A program made the position numbers and the translations under genes. The notes beneath the pieces were generated by a model. It had not been told where the DNA came from. It did no database searches and saw only the letters and a program-made list of their open reading frames with translations. Shown piece by piece: positions 10,656-21,499 of a DNA stretch of 43,536 nt. The stretch is from assembly GCA_003427395.1 (NCBI GenBank), contig BFEA01000006.1, forward strand, positions 1,034,170 to 1,077,705, in the 5' to 3' direction. This DNA is from Chara braunii (lineage: Eukaryota > Streptophyta > Charophyceae > Charales > Characeae). Each line of letters opens with the position of its first letter. Positions within the stretch are counted from its first letter, which is position 1.

Positions 10656-12870
10656 TGTCGGCTCCTGATTTTTTGCAAGGTGCGGGAGCCCTCCCGACTA
10701 TGTCCCGCAGGAGTGAACAAAACAAAAACAAGAGACAACTCAGGAACGATACATAATAATCCCACGAACCGCCGAGACGGGCGTGGTTGCATCGCTCCTT
10801 TGCCACTCGAGCCAGGTGCGCCAGCTGTACATCCCACGGTCCCCTACGATAGGATAGGTTCCCGCGGGGCATAAGCTTTCTTTCCCTAAGGGGTTGTCAC
10901 CACCATTAGGGGCGTATCCCTACCGAGCTACTGACCCACGTGCGAAAAATCTTAGATACAATTGCAGAGGTAGGTCAGTCGAGAGCGTTTGCTCGTTCGC
11001 TGTAGTATAGATACGCTTGGTTAACGACAAGCGGACCCGAGCGTCGTCCGTTCCTTAGGGCGTTGATCTCCTATGTACAAAGCGGACGTCGGTCGACTAG
11101 GACGGTCTCAACCAAGCGTGAGATTCATCACTCACTCCTAGTCCCTCTGACATATAGTCCGAAGAAAATTATATCAACCATACATAATTACATCAAAAGG
11201 ATTCGACCGTAGTCGATAGAACGCACATCCAGTCTGTAATGATAACCCAAAAAATTCAATTCATCATCTCATACATCCAATAACACCAGATCAACAAAAC
11301 AATTCAACTGCCTCAGGTCGAACACCACAAAACAATCAAACAACCGCCAACAAGGAGATGGATATCGACAATAATATAGATGCAGCCAACATGGTAGTCG
11401 GACAACCTCAGTGTTGACTTGATGAGACGCTTCGCCAAAGTCATTCATTTCACCTTACCGCTGATCTAAAATTAAACACGCTCACACGCCTCCATGCATT
11501 CCCAATCTTATTGGATGCCAGACTACTTCGCGAATGACTCTTGATTAGAGGCATTGCTTGAAGTGTTGCATGCCTCTCCCTCTAGGAAGTGGTCTGGGGT
11601 ACTCCTTCTCCTCGTCCGAGTACAAGACTAAGATCTCAAAAGTCGGGCCATCTCCACCGAATCGGCAAATACCCCTCCCTAGAACGGTCCACTCTGGGTC
11701 GATAACAAGGCCGACTCCTAAAGCAACGACCCCCGCCCCAGATGCTTCCTAGAGATAGAGAATGTGTCCACTGCAAGTAGCTTTCAGTTATTCTTATTTC
11801 TCCCGAGTTCAGGGTAACTTGGACGAAAAGAAATCGAAGGAGATGAGAACGAAAATCATTTGGACAGGTATAGGTAGATAAAGTCGTTCGGGATAGAACG
11901 AGTAAATCCTGGGAAAATACTAAGTTTGACTATCTTCATCTTCATTATATTCATAAATTTATTTCACGGTACCCATCGAGATTATTCATTTCAAAATACA
12001 ATTGTTTTTAACATGCAGAGAGACGAAAGGTAGAAAAATAATAATATTTTTCATCATCCCGTGTAGACACAATCAACCTCGTTTGCAAGCATCCTTCTAC
12101 CTGCCTGCACTCAAAGCAAAACACCAAAGTTCAAAAGAAACCAATGCAACCTCGTACCCAAGTCAGACATTCTCATTCACATGCAAACACGCATCTCCTT
12201 TTCCTTTTCAACGAACATTCAATGAACAGGGTCAAGCAAGTGCGGGTCCACATAGGTGTGAAGGGGAGTCCAAATCATTCAGCTAACTGACCTTGAGTGA
12301 AGTTTGATTCGGCTCACTCAAGAAAGTCGATTAATACAACCAGAAGAAAATGACCGTTGTAAAAAATTATGCGGCTCATAACTCTACAAGTTGTGGCCTC
12401 TCTCTTGAATCACGTCAGCGTCCTCTCTCAACTGTTCAAAAGAAGAGAGGTTGGACCACAAAAAAAACTCAAGCAAGATAGCCCTCCAGGAGGGTGTTCC
12501 CACAAATGAGTTTTCACATTGTCCCAATGTCCCAAACTGTCTCAACACAATCCCACTACACTTTCACCACTAATGATACTCCCCAACCAACCACGCCGCC
12601 TCCAAATCACCACGTCCACTCACAATAGTCACACCAACATGCCCGTCCCGATCTCATAATCAGTCCCATCTGGTCCCAAAATGGTCCCAGATAGTCCCAA
12701 TGTAGTTCCATACCATCGCCCGCAATACCAGATGGTTTAGAACTTGAAACTGCTCGCACTGTGTGCCGCAAAAAAAATAAAGGTGGCCCTTGCTTAAAAC
12801 CGCATGTGTCGCGAGCCCCAATAGCCACCGCCGCATGCTCACACACCCAGACCACATCGGTTCACTCAAA
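10656..12870 (-). mobile_element. LTR-related repeat, copy 2
   Basis: Starts TGTCGGCTCCTGA at 10,656. 10,656-11,710 is homologous along its length to the reverse complement of 22,640-23,663, the inner and 3' parts of the solo LTR, including the reverse complement of its CGTTTGCTC block and the hairpin next to the LTR end. After about 11,710 it departs from that LTR and instead matches copy 1 to about 12,870. It is a second LTR subfamily or a chimeric repeat. The far end is not defined and no coding capacity remains. Confidence 0.65.
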
Positions 12871-13445
12871 AGGCCGCCATCAAACTTACATCACTCTTCA
12901 AAAAAATAAACAGCGCTTTATTCTCGTCGCCGTATAACACCACTGTGATCGCCGCTCCTCAGGAAAAAATTGCCTTCATCGTGCCGCCAAACGGACAGCA
13001 CCTTCCCTTAGGGAGACCTTGACGCCACCACACCATCAGTCCGACAGCACCTCCCCACCGCTGCCGCTGTGCCAAAAAAAATGACAAGACTTCCCCACCG
13101 AAGTGTCGCTGTCGCAGTCTCACGGCCGCAACACCTTCCCTCTAAAAAAAAACGCCGACGAGTCACAATTTCAGCAGCGTAACCCCCGACAAACCCTTGC
13201 CGCCTGCCGCACCGTCCAGCCCTGACGCAGCCCACCGGCCGCTGCACCCATACAGAGGTGAGGCAGTGAGCTCCCAGCCTCGGCACCAACGTAGAGGTGG
13301 GGCAGTGAGCTCCCAACCTCAGCTATGGTTCCCTCCCTTCTCCTCTTCCAATTCTCTGCAGACCTCCATTCTCCTCCACCAACAACACTTCCTCCTCTCC
13401 AGCAGCACTGCCCCACAGTAGCAACCAACCGGCATTCACTCAAGT
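12871..13445. other. C-rich DNA, no supported gene
   Basis: Contains a loose repetition of CAGCACCTTCCC / ACTTCCCCACCG steps separated by short A runs (12,995-13,155), and a direct repeat GAGGTG(A/G)GGCAGTGAGCTCCCA at about 13,255 and 13,295. ORFs on both strands are compositionally biased and without motifs. Confidence 0.5.
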
Positions 13446-14174
13446 GAATGGCCCAGCAGCACTGCCACAAGTGTGAGGCTGTTGGGTGGGGAGCTGGCTT
13501 TTATAGCCAGTCGAATGCATGTAGGCAGCTGCTTTGCCCACAGCCAAGCAAAAATTTGTCGGTGCTCCTGGCCCTCGATCTAGATCAACGGTCAGGAGCC
13601 CAGTACCTTGGTTTTCCCCTAGGGAAACCAAGTTCAACAACCCCTAAAAGTACTTGGCCGTTTTTCCAGCCCATGTGCTCCTGGAAATGACTGTACTCAG
13701 CCACTTATTGCTGTCTGCTCAAAATGAACAGGCGCAGTCCCATCAACCCCTAGAACTTTCTGGGGCTGCACCTATCCCACGGTCGCGGCCACGTTCGCGG
13801 CCGTTACTTTTTTCTTCCCTTCCTTACTTTTTTTTCTTTCTTTTTACCCCTCCTACCCCTTGTTTCTTTGTGCAGGGGGCAACCCGTCGTTCGAAATGAA
13901 CAGTCGTCCCTCACAGAGTAAACTAGAGTCAACTCAATAGGGCCTTCTTTTCTTCCTACCGAGCGCCTGAACCTGGCATAACTGAAAGCAACGTTCAGAC
14001 ACTCTTCAGATAGTTGTTGCCCATTCAAAAACAAACGAGCGCAGCTCCCCAAACCCCTAAAAAAAAAACAGAGCGGATCCAAAAAACAAAAAAAAACTCA
14101 AAAAGACAAAAAAAAGAAAAAAAAACGAAGTAGAACCTTACCTTTTGGTTATTGCTCAGCCTGTCGCCAGGTAA

Positions 14175-14177
<3 letters not shown>
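13446..14177. other. No supported gene; GC-rich palindromic patch
   Basis: At about 13,765-13,805, CTATCCCACGG followed by TCGCGGCC and CGCGGCCG resembles an inward-reading end of the GC-rich TIR element family, but I find no partner end. 14,060-14,140 is A-rich. No gene. Confidence 0.4.
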
Positions 14178-14253
<76 letters not shown>

Positions 14254-14427
14254 NNNNNNNNNNNNNNNNNNNNNNNNNNNNNNNNNNNNNNNNNNNNNNN
14301 NNNNNNNNNNNNNNNNNNNNNNNNNNNNNNNNNNNNNNNNNNNNNNNNNNNNNNNNNNNNNNNNNNNNNNNNNNNNNNNNNNNNNNNNNNNNNNNNNNNN
14401 NNNNNNNNNNNNNNNNNNNNNNNNNNN
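14178..14427. repeat. (CT)n microsatellite with assembly gap 14,254-14,427
   Basis: Perfect CT repeat from 14,178 to 14,253, then 174 N. Sequence resumes at 14,428 without CT, so the gap hides the end of the repeat and whatever borders it. Confidence 0.95.
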
Positions 14428-15050
14428 GTTCTAGAGGTGCGCAAAAAGTCCCTTGACTCAAGTATAAGGTCCCTAAGCCCACGTTCGAACGTAGCCGCCC
14501 TGTGGCAGATGATTCATTCGATTTTGCTAATCCTAAAACTAAGGCACTTACTAATTTCACTAATAAAAAGAAAAAGAATTTAAGGAAAACTAAAAAAAAA
14601 CAAAAAAATCTAAAGTAAATCTAAAAAGAAAACAAAAAAGAAAAAAAAACAAAACTCACGTCTAAAAAGCAACGGTCACCCATTTTCCCAGGCACCTGCA
14701 ACCGCTCGTGGGGATACTAAGCCCCCTTACTTCTCGTCGCGCCACATGGCGCTTTACTTAAAGTTACTTTTTGTTGTTTTCCCTCCTAAATGCCGTTGGC
14801 TTATGCCAATGACCACATCACTGGTCACATCGTGGGATACCCACGATCTGTTGAAATGCAGATCCGAGTTCGAATCCCTGTTGGGGATCAAACATCTATT
14901 GGACCGTTTCTCGATTTATAGGTGTCATCTTTGCACAGGACCATGCTGTTCCCCGCGCGGCTGATCTCACCCGCGTGATCTCGTGATCACACGGCCGAGA
15001 TCGGCCGCGCCTTTTGCCTTATGGTGGCCAACTCCAAAAGGAGCTAGCCC
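14428..15050. other. Unique DNA with a box-B-like motif, no supported gene
   Basis: AGTTCGAATCC at 14,867-14,877 matches pol III box B, and the preceding GATCTG/CAGATC can form a stem, but no acceptor stem or canonical box A is present, so I do not call a tRNA. 14,955-15,010 holds GATC-rich inverted repeats (GTGATCTCGTGATCAC; GGCCGAGATCGGCC). Confidence 0.4.
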
Positions 15051-15515
15051 AGAGACGCAACATATCCGGCTCGATCCCGGTGTCTCCTGGGCATAAGTCC
15101 TGCACTATAACCTACTGGCTAGCTCCTATCACGACAGTGATAGGATCAACGCTTCTATAAGAAGAGTTTGCCCAGTCGCTATCCCCTCGGTCGATGCTTT
15201 GCAGGCCCTGCTTGCCTGTGGCCCTGCTGCCTTGCCTGCTTGAGGCTTTGCAAGCCCTGCTTGTCGGCCCTGCCCCATCGGTTAACCGCGAGTATCAACC
15301 GCGACAGTCTCCAACCCTTAAAGAGCAGGCTCCTAGGTCTCTCGGCCACCGTCGTGGTTTTGACCCCCGCATGGCAGTCCCTAGTAGCCTCGTAGGCTCT
15401 GAATCACGCGGCCGCAAAGCCGCACGTCTTTATTGTACTGGGATAAACTCAGGTTGAATATCCTCAATGCCCGTGCCTCCCTCTTCTTAGCCTACTTAGG
15501 CCCTGAATCGCGTGG
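15051..15515 (-). mobile_element. Fragment of the TG...CA LTR family
   Basis: Aligns with the reverse complement of 22,315-22,625 in the solo LTR. Shared blocks are GGCTAGCTCCTATCACGACAG with its inverted repeat, TTCTATA.GAAGAG, GCTTGCCCAGTC, the GGCCCTGC repetitions, and CTTAGGCCCTGAAT. The fragment stops one base before block A begins at 15,516, so block A was placed into or next to an existing LTR. Confidence 0.7.
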
Positions 15516-16655
15516 TGTCGGAGGACGAGGTGTCCCGGCCTCCGTTGAGTACCCAATGCTTGTTCGGACCCGCTACTTACCTGTTACCAGCCCGGGAAAC
15601 CTGTTGCTGCGTGGGCCTTCGCGGGGTACTGGATTTCCGCAGCGCGCCGAGTGCCTGCTCACGGGTCGAGTCTGCAGTGTACCGAGTGCCTACGCACGTA
15701 TCGAGTTCATTGCGTACCGTACATCCGTCTACTCACCGCTATGTATGACGCGTGTCCTCGCTGTAGACCCGGTACCAGTTCGCAGGGTCATGCAGGATCG
15801 ATAGACCCCGATACTGGGTTTCCCAGTGGTACCGCACAGGGTTGGTGCCCTGCCTTACAGTGGGCCAGTCAGTAGCTGAAGTGACCGCCAGATTTGCCTA
15901 GCGCGATAGAGAAAGGGGCGGAGGTAGCACGGTCTACTCTACCACTATTTTAATCCCTATAGTCATGTATTGGGGTAGATGCAGTGGCAACGGTAAGAGA
16001 AAACGTAAAAGAACAAAAAAAAGAAAAAAAGGAAAGGTTGAGTTCTGAGCTTGGATCCATGCCTAGACCTAGATCGATGTTATTGTGTTTCGGGGCCTGG
16101 CGGCTTAGTGGTATATCGACGCGAGAAAGTTTGTAGCGTTGTTCTCCCCTCTCTGCTATTATTACCCCTACTATTGTCTATTCCTTTATTTAATATTTCT
16201 TTCGGTCACTTCGCGGGGTGCGGCCAACGGTTCGTTTTTGAACCATGATCATAAAAGGACGGTTTTGACTGGCCCGACCTTCCGCGTCTTGCCCTGATAC
16301 TGACTCGACTAACTCGGGCCACACAGTAGGACCTCAAAAAAGGGGCGACCCGAGGCCGTTTCGCTAAGAGGCTTATCACCCCCTGCGGAAGGTCATAAGC
16401 CCCCTCCTTACCATCGGACACGGGCACCCATCAGGGGTAGCCTTACGAGTTCTTTTGAAGGGAGGGGGCAGCTGATCCGGATCCCGTTATGGGACCATGG
16501 TATATCGAATAAGTAGTCATGCGTTATCGAACACGTGTTCGATTCCCTCTTTTGATTTTAATCATTTTTCTGAATTTCAAATTATTGAAATCAGAATTTA
16601 GAGGCCTGCCAGTGCTGTTCATTTAGAATGTAGAGATTAAGGCACATAGTGATCC

Positions 16656-16663
16656 TATAAAAA
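16656..16663 (+). promoter_or_regulatory. TATA box, block A
   Basis: TATAAAAA followed directly by an 11-G run and CGTGTCACTTGCTATGGGT. The same arrangement is conserved in block B at 34,026-34,034. It lies about 150 bp upstream of the first ATG of the block's first ORF, a normal distance for an RNA polymerase II core promoter and leader. Confidence 0.5.
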
Positions 16664-16807
16664 GGGGGGGGGGGCGTGTCACTTGCTATGGGTCGGCGCT
16701 GTACTCACTGTGAGTCGCTCGAGTTGGGATCTGTCTCCCGAGCTTAATGCGTACTATACAGTAACTCGTGTTGAGTGTGGGGCGCTCATGCTATCTGGCA
16801 AGTGGCT

Positions 16808-17239
16808 ATGGCGCGCAACAACGGTCTCTACGGCTATAAGCCGAGATACCCACGGTACTTCTAGAGCTGGGAGCCAAAAAGAGAGGAGGGTGTCATAGTT
16901 GATGGCTATCTGAACTATAGCAAGCATGATCACGCGGTAAAGCTGAGAGTCAATATTTATGGGGCAAAAGAGCAAGAAATGAGGGAGGATGCTGCGATTC
17001 AGGGGGTGGTCACCGAGGCTCGTGATAGAGCCGAACGGAGGTGCCGCCGAGATGGGGTGACTGCTGCTTTAAAAGTTACTGTTACTTACCATGAAGAAGA
17101 GACCTCCACGAGTACTACCAAGCGAGAGCAACAAGCATTAGACCGAGACTCAGAGGCCGAGTCTGAGGAAAGTGACGGTCGGATCCAGTCCTGGCGTGGG
17201 CTGGGGCAGTGGAGAAGGGAACATCCGCCAACCGACTAA
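16808..17239 (+). pseudogene. Block ORF 1, copy A (interrupted), unknown protein
   Basis: From ATG at 16,808 one frame runs to TAA at 17,237 with a single in-frame TAG at 16,862-16,864 (codon 19). The product would be basic at first (GYKPRYPRYF before the TAG), then mixed, with a Ser/Thr/Glu-rich acidic tail (EEETSTSTTK, SEAESEESD). It begins about 145 bp after the TATA box. The block B copy has the same TAG at the same codon, so it predates the duplication or is tolerated. After the TAG the frame stays open for about 124 codons. A start at the in-frame ATG at 16,979 would give 86 aa. No family recognised. Confidence 0.45.
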
Positions 17240-17477
17240 GTGGAGGACGGGCCTGAGGCTAGCTCTGGCCAGCGGACGGAATGAGACGAGAGAGAAAGGT
17301 AGTTATGTACAATCATCGAGAAGGTGGTAACGCGCGGGAAGTGAGAAGAGCGCATGCACAGTGAGAGTCAGGAGAGAGCAGGGTTATTCGCACCTGTGCG
17401 GTCTGGGAGATGATGTCAGTTCCGAGTGATTCACAGTTACGGAGACAGAGTCCACGCGAGGCGACGCGACGAGACGC

Positions 17478-17639
17478 ATGAGTGAGGAAGAGAGGGCACG
17501 AGAGAGAGGAAGTCACAGTTATGGGGACAGAGACGCGCGTGACAATTACGCTCAAGAGTGGGAGGAAAGAGATTCAGAAGTCAACGGAATGTCTGGATGG
17601 CTTACGGCGGATAGCACCCTACCGGTGGAGAGAGTGTGA
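17478..17639 (+). other. Block ORF 2, copy A, short conserved ORF
   Basis: 53 codons from ATG to TGA, rich in Arg and Glu (EEERARERG, DRDARDNYAQEWEERD) and ending SGWLTADSTLPVERV. Its frame extends upstream to about 17,361 but holds a TGA where block B has a sense codon. The reading frame and the stop position are shared with block B (34,840-35,010). Composition suggests a disordered charged peptide; function unknown. Confidence 0.35.
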
Positions 17640-17991
17640 AAACGCGTGATGGTGTACAAAGTAGCTATGGTTGGCTTCTCTTACCTGGGGTTTTCTCGCC
17701 ATAGGCGATGGGACCATTACCAAGTTGTTCAGTCTCTAGTTGTGGGTAGGTCATGCGAGTTTCGTGTCTAGCTCTAGCGACTCGTCCTCCCTGAACAAAC
17801 GAGCAAGGAAAGATTTGGGATTGGCGGACACTCCTCGTGCGTGAACGGTGTGACACCGCGGCTCCTGAACATAGTTGATGGCTGATCCCAACTCACCCCT
17901 GGACCAGTCGCGAGCTCGCATGTTATGTATAGAACCTGGTTCGCAGTAACCAAGAGGGGCGGTGCAGACGCGCAGTCACGCTCGATGAGAC

Positions 17992-18462
17992 GAGAGAAGG
18001 TTAACAACAGTCGTATTTTTCATCACCACTTCAGGACACCCTTCACCACTTCAGGATGCAGCCTGCCTAAATAGGTGGTTTTCAGGGTCTTCGGACCTTT
18101 CACCACTTCAGGACCATTCAGGTCTGAAAATCCTGAATGGTCCTGAAGTGGTGAAAGCTCCGAAGACCCTGAAAACCACCTGTTTAGGCAGGCTGCATCC
18201 TCAAGTGGTGAAGGGTGGTTTTCATGGTTTTCGGACCTTTCACCACTTCAGGACCATTCATGATTTTCAGACTGCCCGAAACTCTCACTTGACCACTTCA
18301 GGACACCCTCACCACTTCAGGATGCAGCCTGCCTAAACAGGTGGTTTTCAAGGTCTTCGGACCTTTCACCACTTCAGAACCATTCAGGATTTTCAGACTG
18401 CCAAAAACTCTCACTTCAGGATTTTCATTCCTAAATTTTCAGCTACCCGATAACCGCTTGTG
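17992..18462. mobile_element. Foldback MITE in block A, 8-bp target duplication
   Basis: Absent from block B, where CTCGATGAGCTTGGGC is continuous. In block A the segment is flanked by GATGAGAC at 17,984-17,991 and 18,463-18,470, an 8-bp direct repeat of target sequence. The interior is many direct and inverted copies of CACCACTTCAGGA and GATTTTCAGACTGCC. Its ends show only weak inverted similarity (AAGGTTAAC versus AAGCGGTTATC). An 8-bp duplication is typical of hAT-superfamily DNA transposons, so a non-autonomous hAT-like foldback element is the best guess. No ORF. Confidence 0.75.
18037..18217. repeat. Near-perfect hairpin, two 86-nt arms, 9-nt loop
   Basis: Arms 18,037-18,122 and 18,132-18,217 are inverted copies. 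The inner 25 bp next to the loop (TTTCACCACTT...CCATTCAGG) are perfectly paired, and the rest pairs with few mismatches, through GGTGGTTTTCAGGGTCTTCGGA and GGATGCAGCCTGCCTAAA. Confidence 0.9.
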
Positions 18463-18470
18463 GATGAGAC

Positions 18471-19950
18471 TGGGCTATGGATACCTCCACGAAGAGTCGT
18501 GCTCAAGAGAGGGAGGGAGAGAGAGGGATCATTTGTGATAAACGCAGTGTGAGGGACTAATAATGATCGACGTCAATCGCCTTCGGGAGAACCAGCGTAC
18601 CCACAGAGGAAGAAGTTAGTCCTCCCCCACCCAACACACGCCACAACCAGAGGGTCGCTCTTGTACATGAAGTATTGGGGGGTCATCATGACTCCCTCCT
18701 AACTGATGCATTTCTTGAGCTGAGGAGTCAGCCATTTGAGTCCGACTCTAGGGGGCCCTCGTGTGAACCAGTGGCTGACGTTGTACCCCTCCTTCCTAGT
18801 TGTCTCGCCCCTGTTATCGTGCAAATCACCCTACCTCGTTCTCTCACTTGCTACAGGATCGGTGGCTCAGTGCAAGGCTACAATGGTCCCATCGGATAAC
18901 AGAGATTAATGTTCAAGCTAAGAGAAAAAGGAGTGATGAGACATGAGGTGATTGCAGTCAATAGGAGATAGTAAAACGGATCTTGAGGCAGAAGTGAAGG
19001 TTGAATAAGGGTCTGATTACCGCAAGGAAACCGCCATTTGCTGACCAAGGTCAATGCTTGTTCTCACTCGTCGGGATAAGAGACCACTTGCGAACTCATC
19101 AATAATGAGTATTATGGACGATGCATTAGTCAACAACAAAGAGTGAGGACGGAGATGACTTACGAGCAGGGAAGTCGTATACCATACTGAGTAGACCATT
19201 GAGATCCGAAAATGCATGAACCGTTGTCCGCGCGGGAAAGGACGATCGACAAATTACCATTGAGTTCCTTTGAACATTGGACTGACCATTTACCAGTAAT
19301 CGAGCCAATGCCCTCTCTTTGTGATCACTTTGTATGGTTGTCAAGTTCGGATGAACATGAATTTTTATGCTACTTGAGTGAGTCTGAGGTACTTGGTAGT
19401 TGGGGTGACGAGTAAACTGCGTCTACCGAGGAGGGAGGGAAGTTGAATAACAGATAAGGTATCTGTCTGTTGCCCACTTTGCATTTGTTGTCCTTTTCTC
19501 TCCTTTTCGGTTTTGACAATCATGCTGTAGGATATGTCGGGCAATGTGATCGTGGATGGGTTAGTCATGCGACGAGTGGATTATAGCTTGCCGTCTCTGA
19601 ATTATACTACCGGTGAAGTGGAAACGCGAGAATAGTTGTGAATCGATTGGTTCGGTGACGGGTGGGGGCAATATAATTCTCATTTAAGTTTGAACCCCCT
19701 AACTACCAGACTATATCGTTTTCACAAAAGGGGAATTAGGGGATGTGGTCCGAGAATCAATCTGGACCTACTCGGTCTTCTCAACGGATGGATGGGGAAA
19801 AGGGAAATGGTTTTGAGGAGAATTGCATATCGCGTTGCGGAGCTGCTGCTTGACGGGGACTAACAAATCTCTTTAAAAAATATTCACCATCGATGCATCT
19901 CTCCATAGGGAAAGGTGAAAAGGTTGAGATTAAAAAGGGTTGTATTTCTG
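18471..19950. other. Block A middle part, no intact gene
   Basis: Collinear with about 35,405-36,890 in block B. A 74-codon ORF (18,675-18,899) looks protein-like, but its block B counterpart is shifted by a small insertion and stops, so it is not maintained. No motif found on either strand. Confidence 0.5.
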
Positions 19951-20107
19951 TTGTATCATTCTTTGGTTAAACTTGGAAAGAGAACGATGACGATTTGGCT
20001 ATGAGCAAACCATGATTTAGCGATGAGCATGTCATTATTTACCCGTGTGCAAACCCTGTTCGGTTACCGTGCTCTTTGGGAGGGCGCGTGCAGTAGGTGA
20101 TAATATG
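19951..20107. other. 157-bp segment present only in block A
   Basis: Block B joins ATTTCTG directly to TAAGACAG; block A has 157 bp between them. The segment has no terminal repeat or target duplication, and TG recurs at the junction, so a microhomology deletion in block B is more likely than an insertion in A. Confidence 0.7.
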
Positions 20108-20967
20108 TAAGACAGTACGTCTCGTCAAGTCTAAACACCCAGTGGGAAGGGTTATCACTCAGACTTACAAGCACCCACTGAACCTCAGTTGGCTATAACC
20201 TACCTGGTAGAGGACTGCGGAAACGAATGGTCAGTGGAAACTTTAGTAACGGGCCCCAGCTGAGGGAGGACCCATCGACTGATCTTGCTGAGTCCTGGTT
20301 GAGGCTAGTTTAATCCTATTTAGTGGTAGGTTGATGCTGGGGTACCTTGTATTCGGATCAGATACCTAGAGCCCCCACTCCCTTCCAGATCTGCGCTTAG
20401 TGTTTGGAGGTAAAACCGAGAAGTCCCTCAGGACCTCAGTCTATGAGGACGGCCGGCGTACTCAGTAATAGTAGGCCCTCCATGATTCTTCTATTTTAAC
20501 CGATTAATGAAGAAACTGAGATCTGATTAGCAGAACTCAGGCAAGTCACATCTCGTTGCTTATGATATAGTTGGGGGTGAGTGGCCCCGATGTTGATAAC
20601 GCGCATGGTATACTTAAAATATATATGTATATATATATATAACTAATTAAAGTAGAAAAGTAGGCAGTGTGACCACTTCGCTCTGTCAGTGTAGGGTATG
20701 ACGAACACGGGAAACTTGCATCTTTTGCCGTCTGCGTAGGTACTAGTCAGCTAACTCTGATCAATGAGCCTAGTCGTTTCCGGTCTGTTAATGCTCACAG
20801 GGCTGATCTAGTACCGACAATTGAACAGGGGTGGAACATGGCGCTTTAGTTTACACCGACAACTCTGTATTCGAGAGCAATCTTCTGCAGTGAGTTTGTG
20901 ACCCCTCATGGGTCAAAGCCAGTCAAGTCTATTCACCAACCGGAACTTGGAGCTCTGAGTGGGAGTC
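20108..20967. other. Block A, non-coding stretch before ORF 3
   Basis: Collinear with about 36,889-37,720. Contains a (TA)n patch at about 20,617-20,642 directly after TTGATAACGCGCATGGTATAC, matched in block B at about 37,369-37,400 with different length. No gene. Confidence 0.6.
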
Positions 20968-21248
20968 ATGGGAAGTAAAGACAGTGTAGAAATGACCTGC
21001 ACTCTCTACTGAGACAAAAAGGACGGTTGGGCGGAAGAAGCAATCAAGAACATTCAGCACAACCTAGAACTAATGAGAGTTAGTGCGCTGGAATTGGTAA
21101 AGGGGCAAAAACTCATTACATACACTTTCTATGTCTATGGGTCAGAAGAGCAATTGCAGAACACATTTTCTTCCGTTGAGACTACTGACCAAGCAAGGGA
21201 GGTCTAGTAGTCAATGTTAAGAGCGAAGAAAGGGGGGACATCTTGTAA
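20968..21248 (+). pseudogene. Block ORF 3, copy A, broken
   Basis: Copy of the intact 93-codon ORF at 37,721-38,002. In copy A codon 15 is TGA where copy B has TGG (21,010-21,012), and a one-base deletion near 21,207 shifts the frame into TAG TAG. Both are loss mutations, so this copy is dead. See the copy B entry for the protein. Confidence 0.75.
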
Positions 21249-21320
21249 ACAACATGCAGGAAATAGCAGGGCAAACATTCTAAGCGGGGAAGCTTTAGGG
21301 GGCCGGATGTGAAAGAAAAA

Positions 21321-21499
21321 TATTCAATCAGTACTCAAGTAACATTCAGGCAATATTCATTCAGTATTCAAGCAACACTCAGTCGGAACTCATTCAGCAA
21401 TATTCAAGCAACACTTAGTCAGTACTCAAACGATACTCAATAAGTATTCAATCATCATTCAAGCAGTGTTTAATCAGCCCCCACTCAACATTCAATCGT
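21321..21499. repeat. 11-bp tandem repeat array, copy A (16 units)
   Basis: Sixteen 11-bp units with one 3-bp insertion after unit 7, consensus near TATTCAAGCAA (variants TACTCAAGTAA, CACTCAGTCGG, CATTCAATCGT). The unit number, order and the 3-bp insertion are identical in block B (38,076-38,254). It lies just upstream of block ORF 4. Confidence 0.9.

Noticed and set aside
13765-14500. Third complete CTATGTG-type TIR element
   Set aside because: The start CTATCCCACGG with GCGGCC palindromes is suggestive, but no matching right end or 8-bp duplication is found and the gap hides part of the region.
14820-14900. tRNA gene around AGTTCGAATCC
   Set aside because: Box B and a stem-loop are present, but there is no acceptor stem, no good D arm, and the T stem pairs poorly.
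16495-16555. tRNA-like segment with GTGTTCGATTCCC in both blocks (also about 33,880-33,920)
   Set aside because: A TGGTATAT stretch upstream resembles a D loop, but the anticodon arm and acceptor stem do not fold in either copy. At most a decayed tRNA-derived relic.
21321-21499. CRISPR array
   Set aside because: Units are 11 bp, contiguous and degenerate, with no spacers, and the context is eukaryotic.
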